NCBI GenBank assembly: GCA_042701975.1 | Contig: CP170561.1 | Span: 2,976,001-3,040,000 of the forward strand | From: JAFALK01 sp042701975 | GTDB lineage: Bacteria > Pseudomonadota > Gammaproteobacteria > Burkholderiales > Burkholderiaceae_C | Direction: 5' to 3' | Length of the DNA: 64,000 nt | Shown here: positions 36,420 to 45,936 of the stretch, one piece after another | Position numbering within the stretch: the stretch's first letter is position 1 | Layout: the number at the start of each line of letters is the position of its first letter | The notes under the pieces: generated by a model | Databases searched by the model: none | What the model was told of the DNA's origin: nothing | What the model saw: only the letters and a program-made list of their open reading frames with translations | Made by a program: the position numbers and the translations under genes

Positions 36420-38192
36420 ATGGCAACTGCAAGCGCAGCGTCGTCCGCCGCGCCGATGACAGCGGAAGAGAAGAAGGTCATCTTCGCCTCTTCGCTGGGC
36501 ACGGTGTTCGAGTGGTACGACTTCTACCTGTACGGCACCCTTGTCGCCATCATCGGCAAGCACTTCTTCACCGCACTCGATCCGGCTTCGCGCGACATCT
36601 TCGTGCTGCTGGGCTTTGCAGCCGGCTTCCTGGTTCGCCCCTTCGGCGCGCTGGTGTTCGGTCGCCTCGGTGACATGATCGGCCGCAAGTACACCTTCCT
36701 GGTCACGATCCTGATCATGGGCTTGTCGACCTTCTTGGTCGGCCTGCTGCCGACCTACGGCACGGTGGGCATGGCTGCTCCGGTCGCGCTGATCGGCTTG
36801 CGCATGCTGCAGGGCCTGGCGCTGGGCGGCGAGTACGGCGGTGCTGCCACCTACGTGGCCGAGCACGCTCCGCACGGCAAGCGCGGCGCCTTCACCTCGT
36901 GGATCCAGACGACGGCCACCTTGGGTCTGTTCCTGTCCATCCTCGTGATTCTGGGCACCCGCACCATCGTCGGCGAAGAAGCCTTCAGCGACTGGGGCTG
37001 GCGCGTTCCCTTCCTGGTGTCGGCCCTGCTGCTGGCCATCAGCGTGTGGATCCGCCTGTCGATGAACGAGTCGCCGGCCTTCAAGAAGATGAAGGCGGAG
37101 GGCAAGACCTCCAAGGCGCCGCTGTCCGAATCGTTCGGTCAGTGGAAGAACCTGAAGATCGTGCTGCTGGCGCTGTTTGGCCTGACCATGGGTCAAGCCG
37201 TGGTCTGGTACACGGGCCAGTTCTATGCCCTGTACTTCCTGACCGGCCCGCTCAAGCTGGATGGTCCGACGGCCAACATCCTGATCGCCATCTCGCTGGC
37301 CATCGGCACGCCGTTCTTCATCGTGTTCGGTTCGCTGTCGGACAAGATCGGCCGCAAGCCCATCATCATGGCCGGCTGCTTGATCGCTGCGCTGACCTTC
37401 ATGCCGCTGTTCAAGGCCCTGACGAGCGCCGTCAACCCCGATCTGGCCGCCGCGCAAGCTGCCTCCAAGGTCGTCGTGACCGCCGACCCGAACGAGTGCT
37501 CGTTCCAGTTCAACCCGACTGGCACGGCCAAGTTCACCAGCTCCTGCGACATCGCCAAGCAAAAGCTGTCGGCATCCTCGGTCAGCTATGACAACGTTGC
37601 TGCCACCGCTGGCACGCCCGCCACGATCACGGTCGGCGACAAGGTCATCTCGACTGCCGTCACGCCCGAAGAGATCGCCACGGCCAAGGCTGCTGCCGAA
37701 GCCAAGCTGGCCGACCTGAAGGCTGCCGCCACGCCCGACGCCAAGGCCGTCAAGGCCGCTGAAACCAGCGTGAAGACGCTCAGCGATGCCAAGACCGCCA
37801 AGGACGCCGTGCTGAGTGCCAACCTGAAGGCCGTCCTCAAGTCGCATGGCTATCCCGACAAGGCCGATCCGGAGAAGGTCAACAAGCCGATGGCTGTGTT
37901 GATCCTCGTCGTGCTCGTGCTGTTCGTGACCATGGTCTACGGCCCGATTGCCGCCATGCTGGTCGAGATGTTCCCGACCCGCATCCGCTACACCTCGATG
38001 AGTCTGCCGTACCACATCGGCAACGGCTGGTTCGGCGGCCTGCTGCCTGCCATGGGCGTGGCCATCGTGGCGCAGACCGGCAATATGTACAACGGCCTCT
38101 GGTACCCGATCGTCTTCGCCAGCATCACCTTCGTGGTGGGCATGCTGTTCGTGAAGGAAACCAAGGACCGCGACATCTACGCTGGCGACTGA
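36420..38192 (+). CDS. MHS-family MFS transporter with a large periplasmic insertion
   Basis: A 590-residue proton symporter of the metabolite:H+ (ProP/ShiA/KgtP-like) group. The first half has EWYDFYLYGTL, FGRLGDMIGRKYTF and EYGGAATYVAEHAP, signatures of the family; the second half has GSLSDKIGRKPIIMAG. Between TM9 and TM10 is an extra ~140-residue segment with two cysteines (CSFQF..., TSSCD) and Ala/Lys-rich heptads (AAAEAKLADLKAAATPD), likely periplasmic. Typical members are about 430-500 residues, so the loop accounts for the excess. Substrate not evident. A terminator follows. Confidence 0.88.
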   Translation: MATASAASSAAPMTAEEKKVIFASSLGTVFEWYDFYLYGTLVAIIGKHFFTALDPASRDIFVLLGFAAGFLVRPFGALVFGRLGDMIGRKYTFLVTILIMGLSTFLVGLLPTYGTVGMAAPVALIGLRMLQGLALGGEYGGAATYVAEHAPHGKRGAFTSWIQTTATLGLFLSILVILGTRTIVGEEAFSDWGWRVPFLVSALLLAISVWIRLSMNESPAFKKMKAEGKTSKAPLSESFGQWKNLKIVLLALFGLTMGQAVVWYTGQFYALYFLTGPLKLDGPTANILIAISLAIGTPFFIVFGSLSDKIGRKPIIMAGCLIAALTFMPLFKALTSAVNPDLAAAQAASKVVVTADPNECSFQFNPTGTAKFTSSCDIAKQKLSASSVSYDNVAATAGTPATITVGDKVISTAVTPEEIATAKAAAEAKLADLKAAATPDAKAVKAAETSVKTLSDAKTAKDAVLSANLKAVLKSHGYPDKADPEKVNKPMAVLILVVLVLFVTMVYGPIAAMLVEMFPTRIRYTSMSLPYHIGNGWFGGLLPAMGVAIVAQTGNMYNGLWYPIVFASITFVVGMLFVKETKDRDIYAGD

Positions 38193-38218
38193 TCGAAGTC
38201 CAAGCGTGAATGAGTGAC

Positions 38219-38249
38219 AAGGGCGCCCCGCGGGGCGCCCTTTCTTCTT
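38219..38249 (+). terminator. Intrinsic terminator after the MFS gene
   Basis: AAGGGCGCCCC and GGGGCGCCCTT form an 11-base-pair stem with a GC loop, followed by TTCTTCTTTT. Confidence 0.9.
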
Positions 38250-38250
38250 T

Positions 38251-38472
38251 TCAGCTGCGCCGCAAGCGCGCTCGGTTTCCTGGTCTTGGCGGCTGCCGAC
38301 GGAAAGCACGATGGGTCGAAGCTCTTGCGTTGAGCCAGAAGCGCAAGGATTCCTTGCGGCGCAAGCGCGTCACGGCCAGATCAGCGCCGAGCTTTTCGAT
38401 GGCGCCAGCGGTGGCGGGCGGCAATTGGAGGAGTGCGCGGGCAGTCTTCGGAATGAATATAGATTCTGACAA
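38251..38472 (-). pseudogene. Truncated HipB-like (XRE) antitoxin remnant
   Basis: On the minus strand a 73-codon frame reads SESIFIPKTARALLQLPPAT followed by IEKLGADLAVTRLRRKESLRFW, which resembles the start of HipB/XRE-type antitoxins (LGADLAxARxRRxESLRxW). The helix-turn-helix body that should follow is missing: after FWLNAR the sequence loses similarity and becomes Arg/Pro-rich, so the gene is broken or frameshifted. It starts at TTG directly behind an in-frame stop. No HipA toxin is adjacent. A palindrome overlaps the start, as an autoregulatory operator would. Confidence 0.55.
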
Positions 38473-38503
38473 TCAAGCCAATACTCTGTCAGCTTCTATA
38501 TTC
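38455..38503. promoter_or_regulatory. AT-rich inverted repeat at the HipB-like remnant
   Basis: GAATATAGATTCTGACA (38455-38471) and TGTCAGCTTCTATATTC (38487-38503) are 17-base inverted repeats with two mismatches and a 15-base spacer. It overlaps the remnant's start codon and lies in an AT-rich island in a GC-rich genome, the usual form of an antitoxin operator. Confidence 0.55.
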
Positions 38504-38510
38504 ACACCAA

Positions 38511-40160
<1,650 letters not shown>

Positions 40161-40332
40161 GTCTGGTTCTTCCGTTGCTGGAGGCCTCCCGGGCGCACCT
40201 TGCACGCAGGATAACGTCAGCAACCCCTGATGGGGAGAGGAGCCGTCGCATTCGCGACTCGAAGAGTGCCGCTTGCGCCCTTCCGAATCCCCCAGCGGGG
40301 CGCGCCCGTTACAAGCCGGCAAGAATGTCGGC

Positions 40333-41220
40333 ATGAAGAATCAGAAGCTCTGGCCGGGCTTGTTGTTGGCCGTGCTGGGTGCCATCGCCTTCGCGGGCAA
40401 GGCCATCATCGTCAAGCTGGCCTACCGCTACGGCGTCGACGCCGTCACCGTGCTCATGCTGCGCATGCTGTTCGCGCTGCCGATGTTCCTGTTGCTCGCC
40501 TGGTGGGCCGGCCGCGATGCGCCGCCGCTGACCCGGCAGGACTGGATCGCCATCGTCGGCCTGGGCTTCTCGGGCTACTACCTGGCCAGCTTCCTGGACT
40601 TTGCCGGCCTGGCTTATGTAACGGCCAGCTTCGAGCGCCTGGTGCTCTATCTGAACCCGACGCTGGTGCTCTTCCTGGGTTGGCTGCTGTTCAAGCGGCG
40701 CGTCAGCGGGCGGCAGATGCTGTGCCTGGCCGTCAGCTATTCGGGCGTTGTGCTGGTCTTCGGCCAGGAGCTGGGCGCGCAGGGCAGCCATGCGCTGCTC
40801 GGCGCGGCGCTGGTCTTCGGCAGCGCGCTGAGCTATGCCTTCTACCTGCTCTACAGCGGCGAGGTCGTGAAACGCCTGGGCGCCATGCGCCTGACCGGCC
40901 TGGCCTCCAGCGTGGCCTGCGGCTTTTGCATCGGCCAGTTCCTGCTGCTGCGGCCGGTGAGCCTGATCGCCACGCTGCCGCACGAGGTGCTGTGGCTGTC
41001 GGTGCTGAACTCCGTCGTCTGCACGGTGGCGCCGGTGCTGATGCTGATGATGGCCATCGAGCGCATCGGCGCGGCGCTGGCGGCGCAAGTGGGCATGGTC
41101 GGGCCGATGGCGACGATCTTGATGGGCACGTTGCTGCTCGGTGAAGCGTTCACGCCCGTGGTTGCAGCGGGTACGCTCCTGGTCATGGGCGGCGTTTGGC
41201 TGCTGACGAAGTGGAGATAG
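40333..41220 (+). CDS. EamA-family DMT transporter
   Basis: A 295-residue inner-membrane protein with ten hydrophobic helices in two EamA repeats, starting MKNQKLWPGLLLAVLGAIAF. The N-terminal repeat has AGKAIIVKLAYRYGVDAV and the C-terminal repeat ends GAALAAQVGMVGPM, with a tail of LLTKWR. Function in this family ranges from amino acid to purine export. It is followed after 4 bases by the SDR gene, so the two are probably one transcript. Another in-frame ATG lies upstream (after GTTACAAGCCGGC). Confidence 0.86.
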   Translation: MKNQKLWPGLLLAVLGAIAFAGKAIIVKLAYRYGVDAVTVLMLRMLFALPMFLLLAWWAGRDAPPLTRQDWIAIVGLGFSGYYLASFLDFAGLAYVTASFERLVLYLNPTLVLFLGWLLFKRRVSGRQMLCLAVSYSGVVLVFGQELGAQGSHALLGAALVFGSALSYAFYLLYSGEVVKRLGAMRLTGLASSVACGFCIGQFLLLRPVSLIATLPHEVLWLSVLNSVVCTVAPVLMLMMAIERIGAALAAQVGMVGPMATILMGTLLLGEAFTPVVAAGTLLVMGGVWLLTKWR

Positions 41221-41224
41221 CAAG

Positions 41225-42013
41225 ATGGACTTGGGACTCAAGGGCCGTTGGGCCCTGGTGTGCGCGGCCAGCAAGGGCCTGGGCCGTGGGTGCGCTGAGG
41301 CGCTGGTGGGCGAGGGCGTCAACGTGGTCATCACGGCGCGTGGGGCCGAGACGCTCGAAGCCACAGCCACCGCGCTGCGTGCGCTGAACTCCAGCGTTAG
41401 CGTGATCGCCGTGCCTGGCGATATCACGACGCAAGCCGGCCGCGCCGCCGCGCTCGCGGCCTGCCCGCAGGTGGACATCCTCGTCAACAACGCCGGCGGT
41501 CCGCCGCCCGGGGACTTCCGCGATTGGGGCCGCGATCAGTGGATCGCGGCGCTGGACGCCAACATGCTCGCGCCCATCGAGCTCATCAAGGCCACGGTCG
41601 ACGGCATGGCCGCACGCGGCTTCGGGCGCGTCGTCAACATCACCTCAGGCGCGGTCAAGGCGCCGATCGACACGCTGGGCTTGTCCAATGGCGCGCGCTC
41701 GGGGCTCACCGGCTTTGTGGCGGGCCTCTCGCGGCAGAGCAAGCTGGCCGGCCGCAACGTGACGATCAACAACTTGCTGCCGGGCGCTTTCGACACCGAG
41801 CGGCTGCAGAAGAACTTTGCCGCCAGTGCCGCCCGCACGGGCCAGGCGGCCGAAGACTTCGCGGCCAAGCGCCGCGTCGGCATTCCCGCGCAACGCTTTG
41901 GCACGGCGGCGGAGTTCGGCGCGATCTGCGCCATGCTGTGCGCTGAACAGAGCGGTTATCTGACGGGGCAGAACATCTTGCTCGACGGCGGCGCCTACCC
42001 CGGCACGTTCTGA
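41225..42013 (+). CDS. SDR-family oxidoreductase with altered catalytic motif
   Basis: A 262-residue short-chain dehydrogenase/reductase-like protein. The cofactor motif is ALVCAASKGLGRGCA, NNAGGPPP is present, and the C-terminus (GQNILLDGGAYPGTF) is family-typical, as in FabG. However, the catalytic triad region reads ITSGAVKAPIDTLGLSNGAR: the Tyr and Lys of YxxxK are replaced by Ser and Arg, so classical reduction is unlikely or altered. Such sequences recur in the family, so this may be a real sub-class. Likely in an operon with the upstream EamA transporter. Confidence 0.83.
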   Translation: MDLGLKGRWALVCAASKGLGRGCAEALVGEGVNVVITARGAETLEATATALRALNSSVSVIAVPGDITTQAGRAAALAACPQVDILVNNAGGPPPGDFRDWGRDQWIAALDANMLAPIELIKATVDGMAARGFGRVVNITSGAVKAPIDTLGLSNGARSGLTGFVAGLSRQSKLAGRNVTINNLLPGAFDTERLQKNFAASAARTGQAAEDFAAKRRVGIPAQRFGTAAEFGAICAMLCAEQSGYLTGQNILLDGGAYPGTF

Positions 42014-42023
42014 GCGCCGTGCT

Positions 42024-42130
42024 TCAGTCGCGCTCGATCATGCGATAGGCGAGGGCGCCAGCACCGCGCTGCCACAACCGCCCAGCACCAGCCAGAAGGT
42101 GCCGATAAATTCCGCTGCGTATGTCCTGAT
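42024..42130 (-). pseudogene. aqpZ: Deletion scar of an aquaporin Z gene
   Basis: Reading the minus strand gives TYAAEFIGTFWLVLGGCGSA followed by VLAPSPIA and a stop: the first residues are the AqpZ N-terminus. In a shifted frame the same DNA ends GALAYRMIERD and a stop at 42024-42026, matching the AqpZ C-terminus. So roughly the first 25 and last 11 codons survive, joined out of frame by an internal deletion of about 600 bases. The position of the start ATG reads ATC. A genuine gene of this family is 230 residues; only 107 bases remain. Confidence 0.7.
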
Positions 42131-42394
42131 GTCTGTGACTCCTTGGATCAATGGACTGAGTGCAGGGATGAACCGCAGTGGCGGTTGCAGAGCGTGCCGC
42201 AGGTTTGCTGCGGGCCTTCCCCCTATAGTGCTGAAGGCGCTCGTTGCGGGCGTTGCAAAGCGCGTCTCGTGAACGATTGCCGCCGCGAACGCCGGTCGAG
42301 TTGATAGCGAAAACTAGGGTCACTGCCGAGGATCCGGTTTCGGGCGAACCCCGACAATCGCCGCCATTCCTATTCCTACACCGCGAGACAGCCG

Positions 42395-44758
42395 ATGTCC
42401 TTGCTCCGCAAACTGTTTGTCTTCCTGCTGCTGCTCGTCATCGCGCTGGCTGCCGGTATCTACTACTTCTTGCATGGCAGCCTGGCCCAGCTCGACGGCC
42501 AGCGTTCGATCGGTGTCAGTGCGCCTGTGGAGTTGGCCCGTGATGATCACGGCTACCTGACCGTCACCGCCGCCAATCGCCTGGACGCCGCGCGCGCGCT
42601 CGGCTTCGCCCATGCGCAGGACCGCTTCTTCCAGATGGACCTGCTGCGCCGCAATGCCGCGGGCGAGCTGTCGGCCCTGGTCGGGGCCAAGGCCGTGAAC
42701 CTGGACAAGAGCCGCCGCATCCACCGCTTCCGCGCCCGCGCCGAAGCCGCGTTTGCCACGCTGTCCGACGGTGAGAGGGCGCTGCTGCAGGCCTACACCG
42801 ACGGTGTGAACAAGGGCCTGGCCGCGCTGGAAACGCGCCCGTTTGAATACGGCCTGCTGCGCCAGAAGCCGCAGGCCTGGAAGCCGGCCGATTCGCTGCT
42901 GGCCGTGCTGTCGATGTACCTGGACCTGCAGCGCGGCGAAGGCCGTGACGAGCTGGCGATGGGTGTGCTCAAGGAAAGCGTGCCCGCCGACTGGTACGAA
43001 TTCCTCACGCAGCAAAGCAGCGACTGGGCCGCCGCCGTGGACGGCAGCAAGCCCGCGCCGATTCCCGTGCCCAAGACGCCCTGGCCGCAGCAGCTGGGTG
43101 CGAGCCTGAAGACCGCCTGCGCTTTTGATTGCAAGCTGACCGACTCGCGCGACATCGGCTCCAACAACTGGGCCGTGGGCGGCAGCCTGACGGACACCGG
43201 CTCGGCCATCGTCGCCAACGACATGCACCTCGGCATCCGCGTTCCGCACACCTGGTACAAGGCCCAGCTGCGCTGGAAGGAAGAGGGCAAGGACTTCACC
43301 ATCACCGGCGTCACGTTGCCCGGCATGCCCGCCGTGGTCGTGGGCTCCAACGGCAAGCTGGCCTGGGGCTTCACCAACAGCACCGCCGACTGGACCGATG
43401 TCATCGCGCTCAAGCTCGACCAGACCGGCACCAAGTACATGAGCCCGACCGGCGAGAAGCCGCTGACGGTGTACAAGGAACGCATCGAGGTGGCCGGCGG
43501 CGAGGCGGTCGAGATCGAGGTCAAGGAAACCGAATGGGGCCCGGTGATGGCGCCGCCGTTCGACCGCTACGCGCTGCGCTGGGTGGCCTACGACAAGGAA
43601 GGCCTGAACCTGCGCTCGATGGGTCTTGAGCATGTGGACACCGTGGCCGAGGCGCAGAAGATGGCCGTCGGCGTGGGCATCCCCGCCCAGAACTTCATGA
43701 CCGCCGACAGCCAGGGCCACATCGGCTGGACGCTGATCGGCTCCATCCCCAAACGCCACTACGCGCCCGGCGCCGACATGGACACGCCGCAGGACTGGTC
43801 CACCGGCGCCACCGGCTGGGACGGCTACTACGCCGCTGGCGAAAAGGTGCCCAAGGTCTACGACCCGCTTGATGCGCGCCTGTGGAGCGCCAACCAGCGC
43901 ATGGTCGGCGGCGCGGATCTGGCCATGATCGGCACCGGCGGCTACGACATCGGCGCGCGCGGCCAGCAAATCCGCGATGACCTGCGCGCCAAGAAGCATT
44001 TCAAGGAAGCCGACCTGCACGACATCCAGCTCGACGACCGCGCGCTCTTCATGCAGCGCTGGAAGCGCCTGCTGCTCGACGAGGTGCTGACCGGCGAGTT
44101 CGTGGCCCGCAACGGGCTGTCCGACTATCGCCACGCCATCGAGACCAGCGCCGACCGCGCCACCGTGGATGCCGTGGGCTACACCTGGGTGCGCGCCTTC
44201 CGCGACCGCGTGCTGGAGCAGATGTTTCAGCCCGTGGCCTCGCTGCTGGAATCGAAGAACCTCGCAGCCAAGGACCTGAAGTTCCCGCCCGAAACGCCGG
44301 GCTGGGCCCTGATCCAGGCACGGCGCACCGACATCCTGCCGGTGGGCAACACCTGGAAGCAGTTCTTCGAGCGTGCCGTGCTCTACAGCCGTGAGCAGGT
44401 GCTGCAGAAGACCGAAGGCAATCCGGACAACGTGCGCTGGGGCCGGCAGAACCTCTCGGCCGTCAAGCACCCGCTCTCCAGCGCCGTGCCGCTGCTGGGC
44501 CGCTTCCTCGACATGCCCGAGGTCGAGTTCAACGGCGACCGCCACATGCCGCGCGTGCAGCAGCCGGTGCATGGCCAGAGCGAGCGCATCGTCGTCTCGC
44601 CCAGCCACGAGGACAAGGGCATCATGGCCCTGCCGGGCGGACAGTCGGGCAACCCGATATCGCCGTACTACCGAACCGACTATGCGGATTGGGTCAGTGC
44701 CAAGCCACTGCCCTTCCTGCCCGGTGCTGCGCAGCACAAGCTGACCCTGATGCCCTGA
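42395..44758 (+). CDS. Penicillin acylase family protein
   Basis: A 787-residue Ntn-hydrolase precursor with a single N-terminal membrane anchor (about 5-27), so it faces the periplasm. After an alpha-chain region (GFAHAQDRFFQMDLLRRNAAGELS), the autocatalytic cleavage site and nucleophile are in DIGSNNWAVGG with S256; the beta chain begins there and holds VGSNGKLAWGFTN, the oxyanion/substrate region. Related enzymes cleave acyl-homoserine lactones or beta-lactams; which applies is not evident. A GACAAT box precedes it. It is followed by tandem hairpins. Confidence 0.9.
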   Translation: MSLLRKLFVFLLLLVIALAAGIYYFLHGSLAQLDGQRSIGVSAPVELARDDHGYLTVTAANRLDAARALGFAHAQDRFFQMDLLRRNAAGELSALVGAKAVNLDKSRRIHRFRARAEAAFATLSDGERALLQAYTDGVNKGLAALETRPFEYGLLRQKPQAWKPADSLLAVLSMYLDLQRGEGRDELAMGVLKESVPADWYEFLTQQSSDWAAAVDGSKPAPIPVPKTPWPQQLGASLKTACAFDCKLTDSRDIGSNNWAVGGSLTDTGSAIVANDMHLGIRVPHTWYKAQLRWKEEGKDFTITGVTLPGMPAVVVGSNGKLAWGFTNSTADWTDVIALKLDQTGTKYMSPTGEKPLTVYKERIEVAGGEAVEIEVKETEWGPVMAPPFDRYALRWVAYDKEGLNLRSMGLEHVDTVAEAQKMAVGVGIPAQNFMTADSQGHIGWTLIGSIPKRHYAPGADMDTPQDWSTGATGWDGYYAAGEKVPKVYDPLDARLWSANQRMVGGADLAMIGTGGYDIGARGQQIRDDLRAKKHFKEADLHDIQLDDRALFMQRWKRLLLDEVLTGEFVARNGLSDYRHAIETSADRATVDAVGYTWVRAFRDRVLEQMFQPVASLLESKNLAAKDLKFPPETPGWALIQARRTDILPVGNTWKQFFERAVLYSREQVLQKTEGNPDNVRWGRQNLSAVKHPLSSAVPLLGRFLDMPEVEFNGDRHMPRVQQPVHGQSERIVVSPSHEDKGIMALPGGQSGNPISPYYRTDYADWVSAKPLPFLPGAAQHKLTLMP

Positions 44759-44772
44759 CGTCATGAAGGACG

Positions 44773-44840
44773 CCGGGGGGTGAATCCTCCCGATTGAGGC
44801 CCCCGGAACGCGCCGATTTGGCAGAATCGGCGCAACTTTT
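44773..44840 (+). terminator. Two hairpins between the acylase and CsgG-like genes
   Basis: CCGGGGG (44773-44779) pairs with CCCCCGG (44800-44806). A second perfect stem, GCGCCGATT (44810-44818) with AATCGGCGC (44825-44833), is followed by AACTTTTG. The second stem contains CAGAAT (44822-44827), a possible -10 for the next gene. Confidence 0.6.
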
Positions 44841-44852
44841 GAGGAGGTCGAC

Positions 44853-45806
44853 ATGAAGAGAATTTCCGAGGTTCTGGTTTCGTCGCTGTTCCTGGTGGTG
44901 CCGCTTTCGGTGCATCAGGCAGCCCATGCCGAAGACCCTGCGCCGCAGGTCGAAAAGTGCGCCAAGAAGCTCGGCGTGCTCGCGCTGGCCGAGCCGCAGA
45001 CCGGCTGGAACTACCTCTCTCATTACGGCCTGGGCTCACCCGCCGCGCTGCTGCGCATCATGGTCCAGCAGTCGGGCTGCTTCGACGTCGTCGAGCGCGG
45101 CCAGGCCATGCAGAACCTGCAGCAGGAGCGCAACCTCGCCGCTGCCGGCGAGATGCGCCAGGAATCCAACATCGGCAAGGGCCAGATGCAGGCCGCCGAC
45201 TTCGTCATGACGCCCAACGTCCAGATCGCCGCCAACAACACCGGCGGCGTGGGCGGCTTCCTGGGCGGCAAGCTCGGTGTGCTCGGTGCCATCGCGGGTG
45301 GGCTCAAGTTCAAGGAAGCGTCCACCAGTTTGCTGATCGCCGACGTGCGCTCCAGCATCCAGGTGGCGGCGGCCGAAGGCAAGGCCACCAAGACCGACTT
45401 CTCGCTCGGTGGCGTGGCCTGGGGCGGCGGCGCCGTGGGCGGCCTGGGCGGCTACACCAACACGCCCGAGGGCAAGGTCATCGCGGCCAGCCTGCTGGAC
45501 AACTGGAACAACATCGTTCGCCAGATCCGCGACCAACCTTCGCTGATCAACAAGGGCAGCGCGTCCGGCGACGCCAATGCGGCTGCTTCCACGCAGGCCG
45601 GCGCCCCGATCCCGGCCGGCGCCGTGCTGCGCGCCAAGATCGCCAACGTCAAGGTCTACGCCCAGGCCTCGCGCGATTCCAAAGTCGTGGCCACGCTGAC
45701 GCCGCGCGACGACCTCGTGGCCAGTGGCGAGGTCAAGAACGGCTTTGTCTATGTGGACGCCGCCAACTTCAGCGGCTGGGTGCAGAGGACGCTGGTCGCG
45801 CAATAA
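44853..45806 (+). CDS. CsgG/HfaB-family protein with SH3 domain
   Basis: A 317-residue secreted protein: signal peptide ending near AAHAED, then a CsgG-like domain with KLGVLALAEPQTGW, CFDVVERGQAMQNLQQER and GQMQAADFVMTPNVQI, typical of curli-assembly-type outer-membrane proteins, and a C-terminal bacterial SH3 domain (KIANVKVYAQASRDSKVV to GWVQRTLVAQ). A glycine-rich segment GGGAVGGLGGYTN lies between. Lipobox is absent, unlike CsgG itself. No csg partners are near, so its function is open. GAGGAGG precedes the ATG. Confidence 0.85.
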   Translation: MKRISEVLVSSLFLVVPLSVHQAAHAEDPAPQVEKCAKKLGVLALAEPQTGWNYLSHYGLGSPAALLRIMVQQSGCFDVVERGQAMQNLQQERNLAAAGEMRQESNIGKGQMQAADFVMTPNVQIAANNTGGVGGFLGGKLGVLGAIAGGLKFKEASTSLLIADVRSSIQVAAAEGKATKTDFSLGGVAWGGGAVGGLGGYTNTPEGKVIAASLLDNWNNIVRQIRDQPSLINKGSASGDANAAASTQAGAPIPAGAVLRAKIANVKVYAQASRDSKVVATLTPRDDLVASGEVKNGFVYVDAANFSGWVQRTLVAQ

Positions 45807-45831
45807 CGCGTTAGTTACTCGGGTCAGTTCC

Positions 45832-45857
45832 CCGCACATGACAGCTGTCATGTGCGG
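45832..45857. promoter_or_regulatory. Perfect 26-bp palindrome, putative operator
   Basis: CCGCACATGACAGCTGTCATGTGCGG (split here as CCGCACATGACAG and CTGTCATGTGCGG) is a perfect palindrome. A further ATGACAG half-site follows at 45861-45867. It sits about 40 bases upstream of a plausible -35 box for the amidohydrolase operon and may be bound by the operon's own NarL/DesR-type regulator. Confidence 0.7.
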
Positions 45858-45874
45858 CGCATGACAGGCGCGAC

Positions 45875-45903
45875 TGCACGCCGCGGCCCTCGATTCCTAC
45901 AGT
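45875..45903 (+). promoter_or_regulatory. Predicted promoter of the amidohydrolase/two-component operon
   Basis: TGCACG at 45875-45880 and TACAGT at 45898-45903 are spaced 17 bases apart and match the -35/-10 consensus only in part. The palindrome lies just upstream, in an activator-like position. Confidence 0.35.
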
Positions 45904-45936
45904 GGAGCCATCCCTACTCCACTTGAGGAATCGACC

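Noticed and set aside
42320..44854. 844-residue open frame antisense to the penicillin acylase gene
   Set aside because: Same high-GC shadow effect; the acylase on the plus strand has all catalytic motifs.
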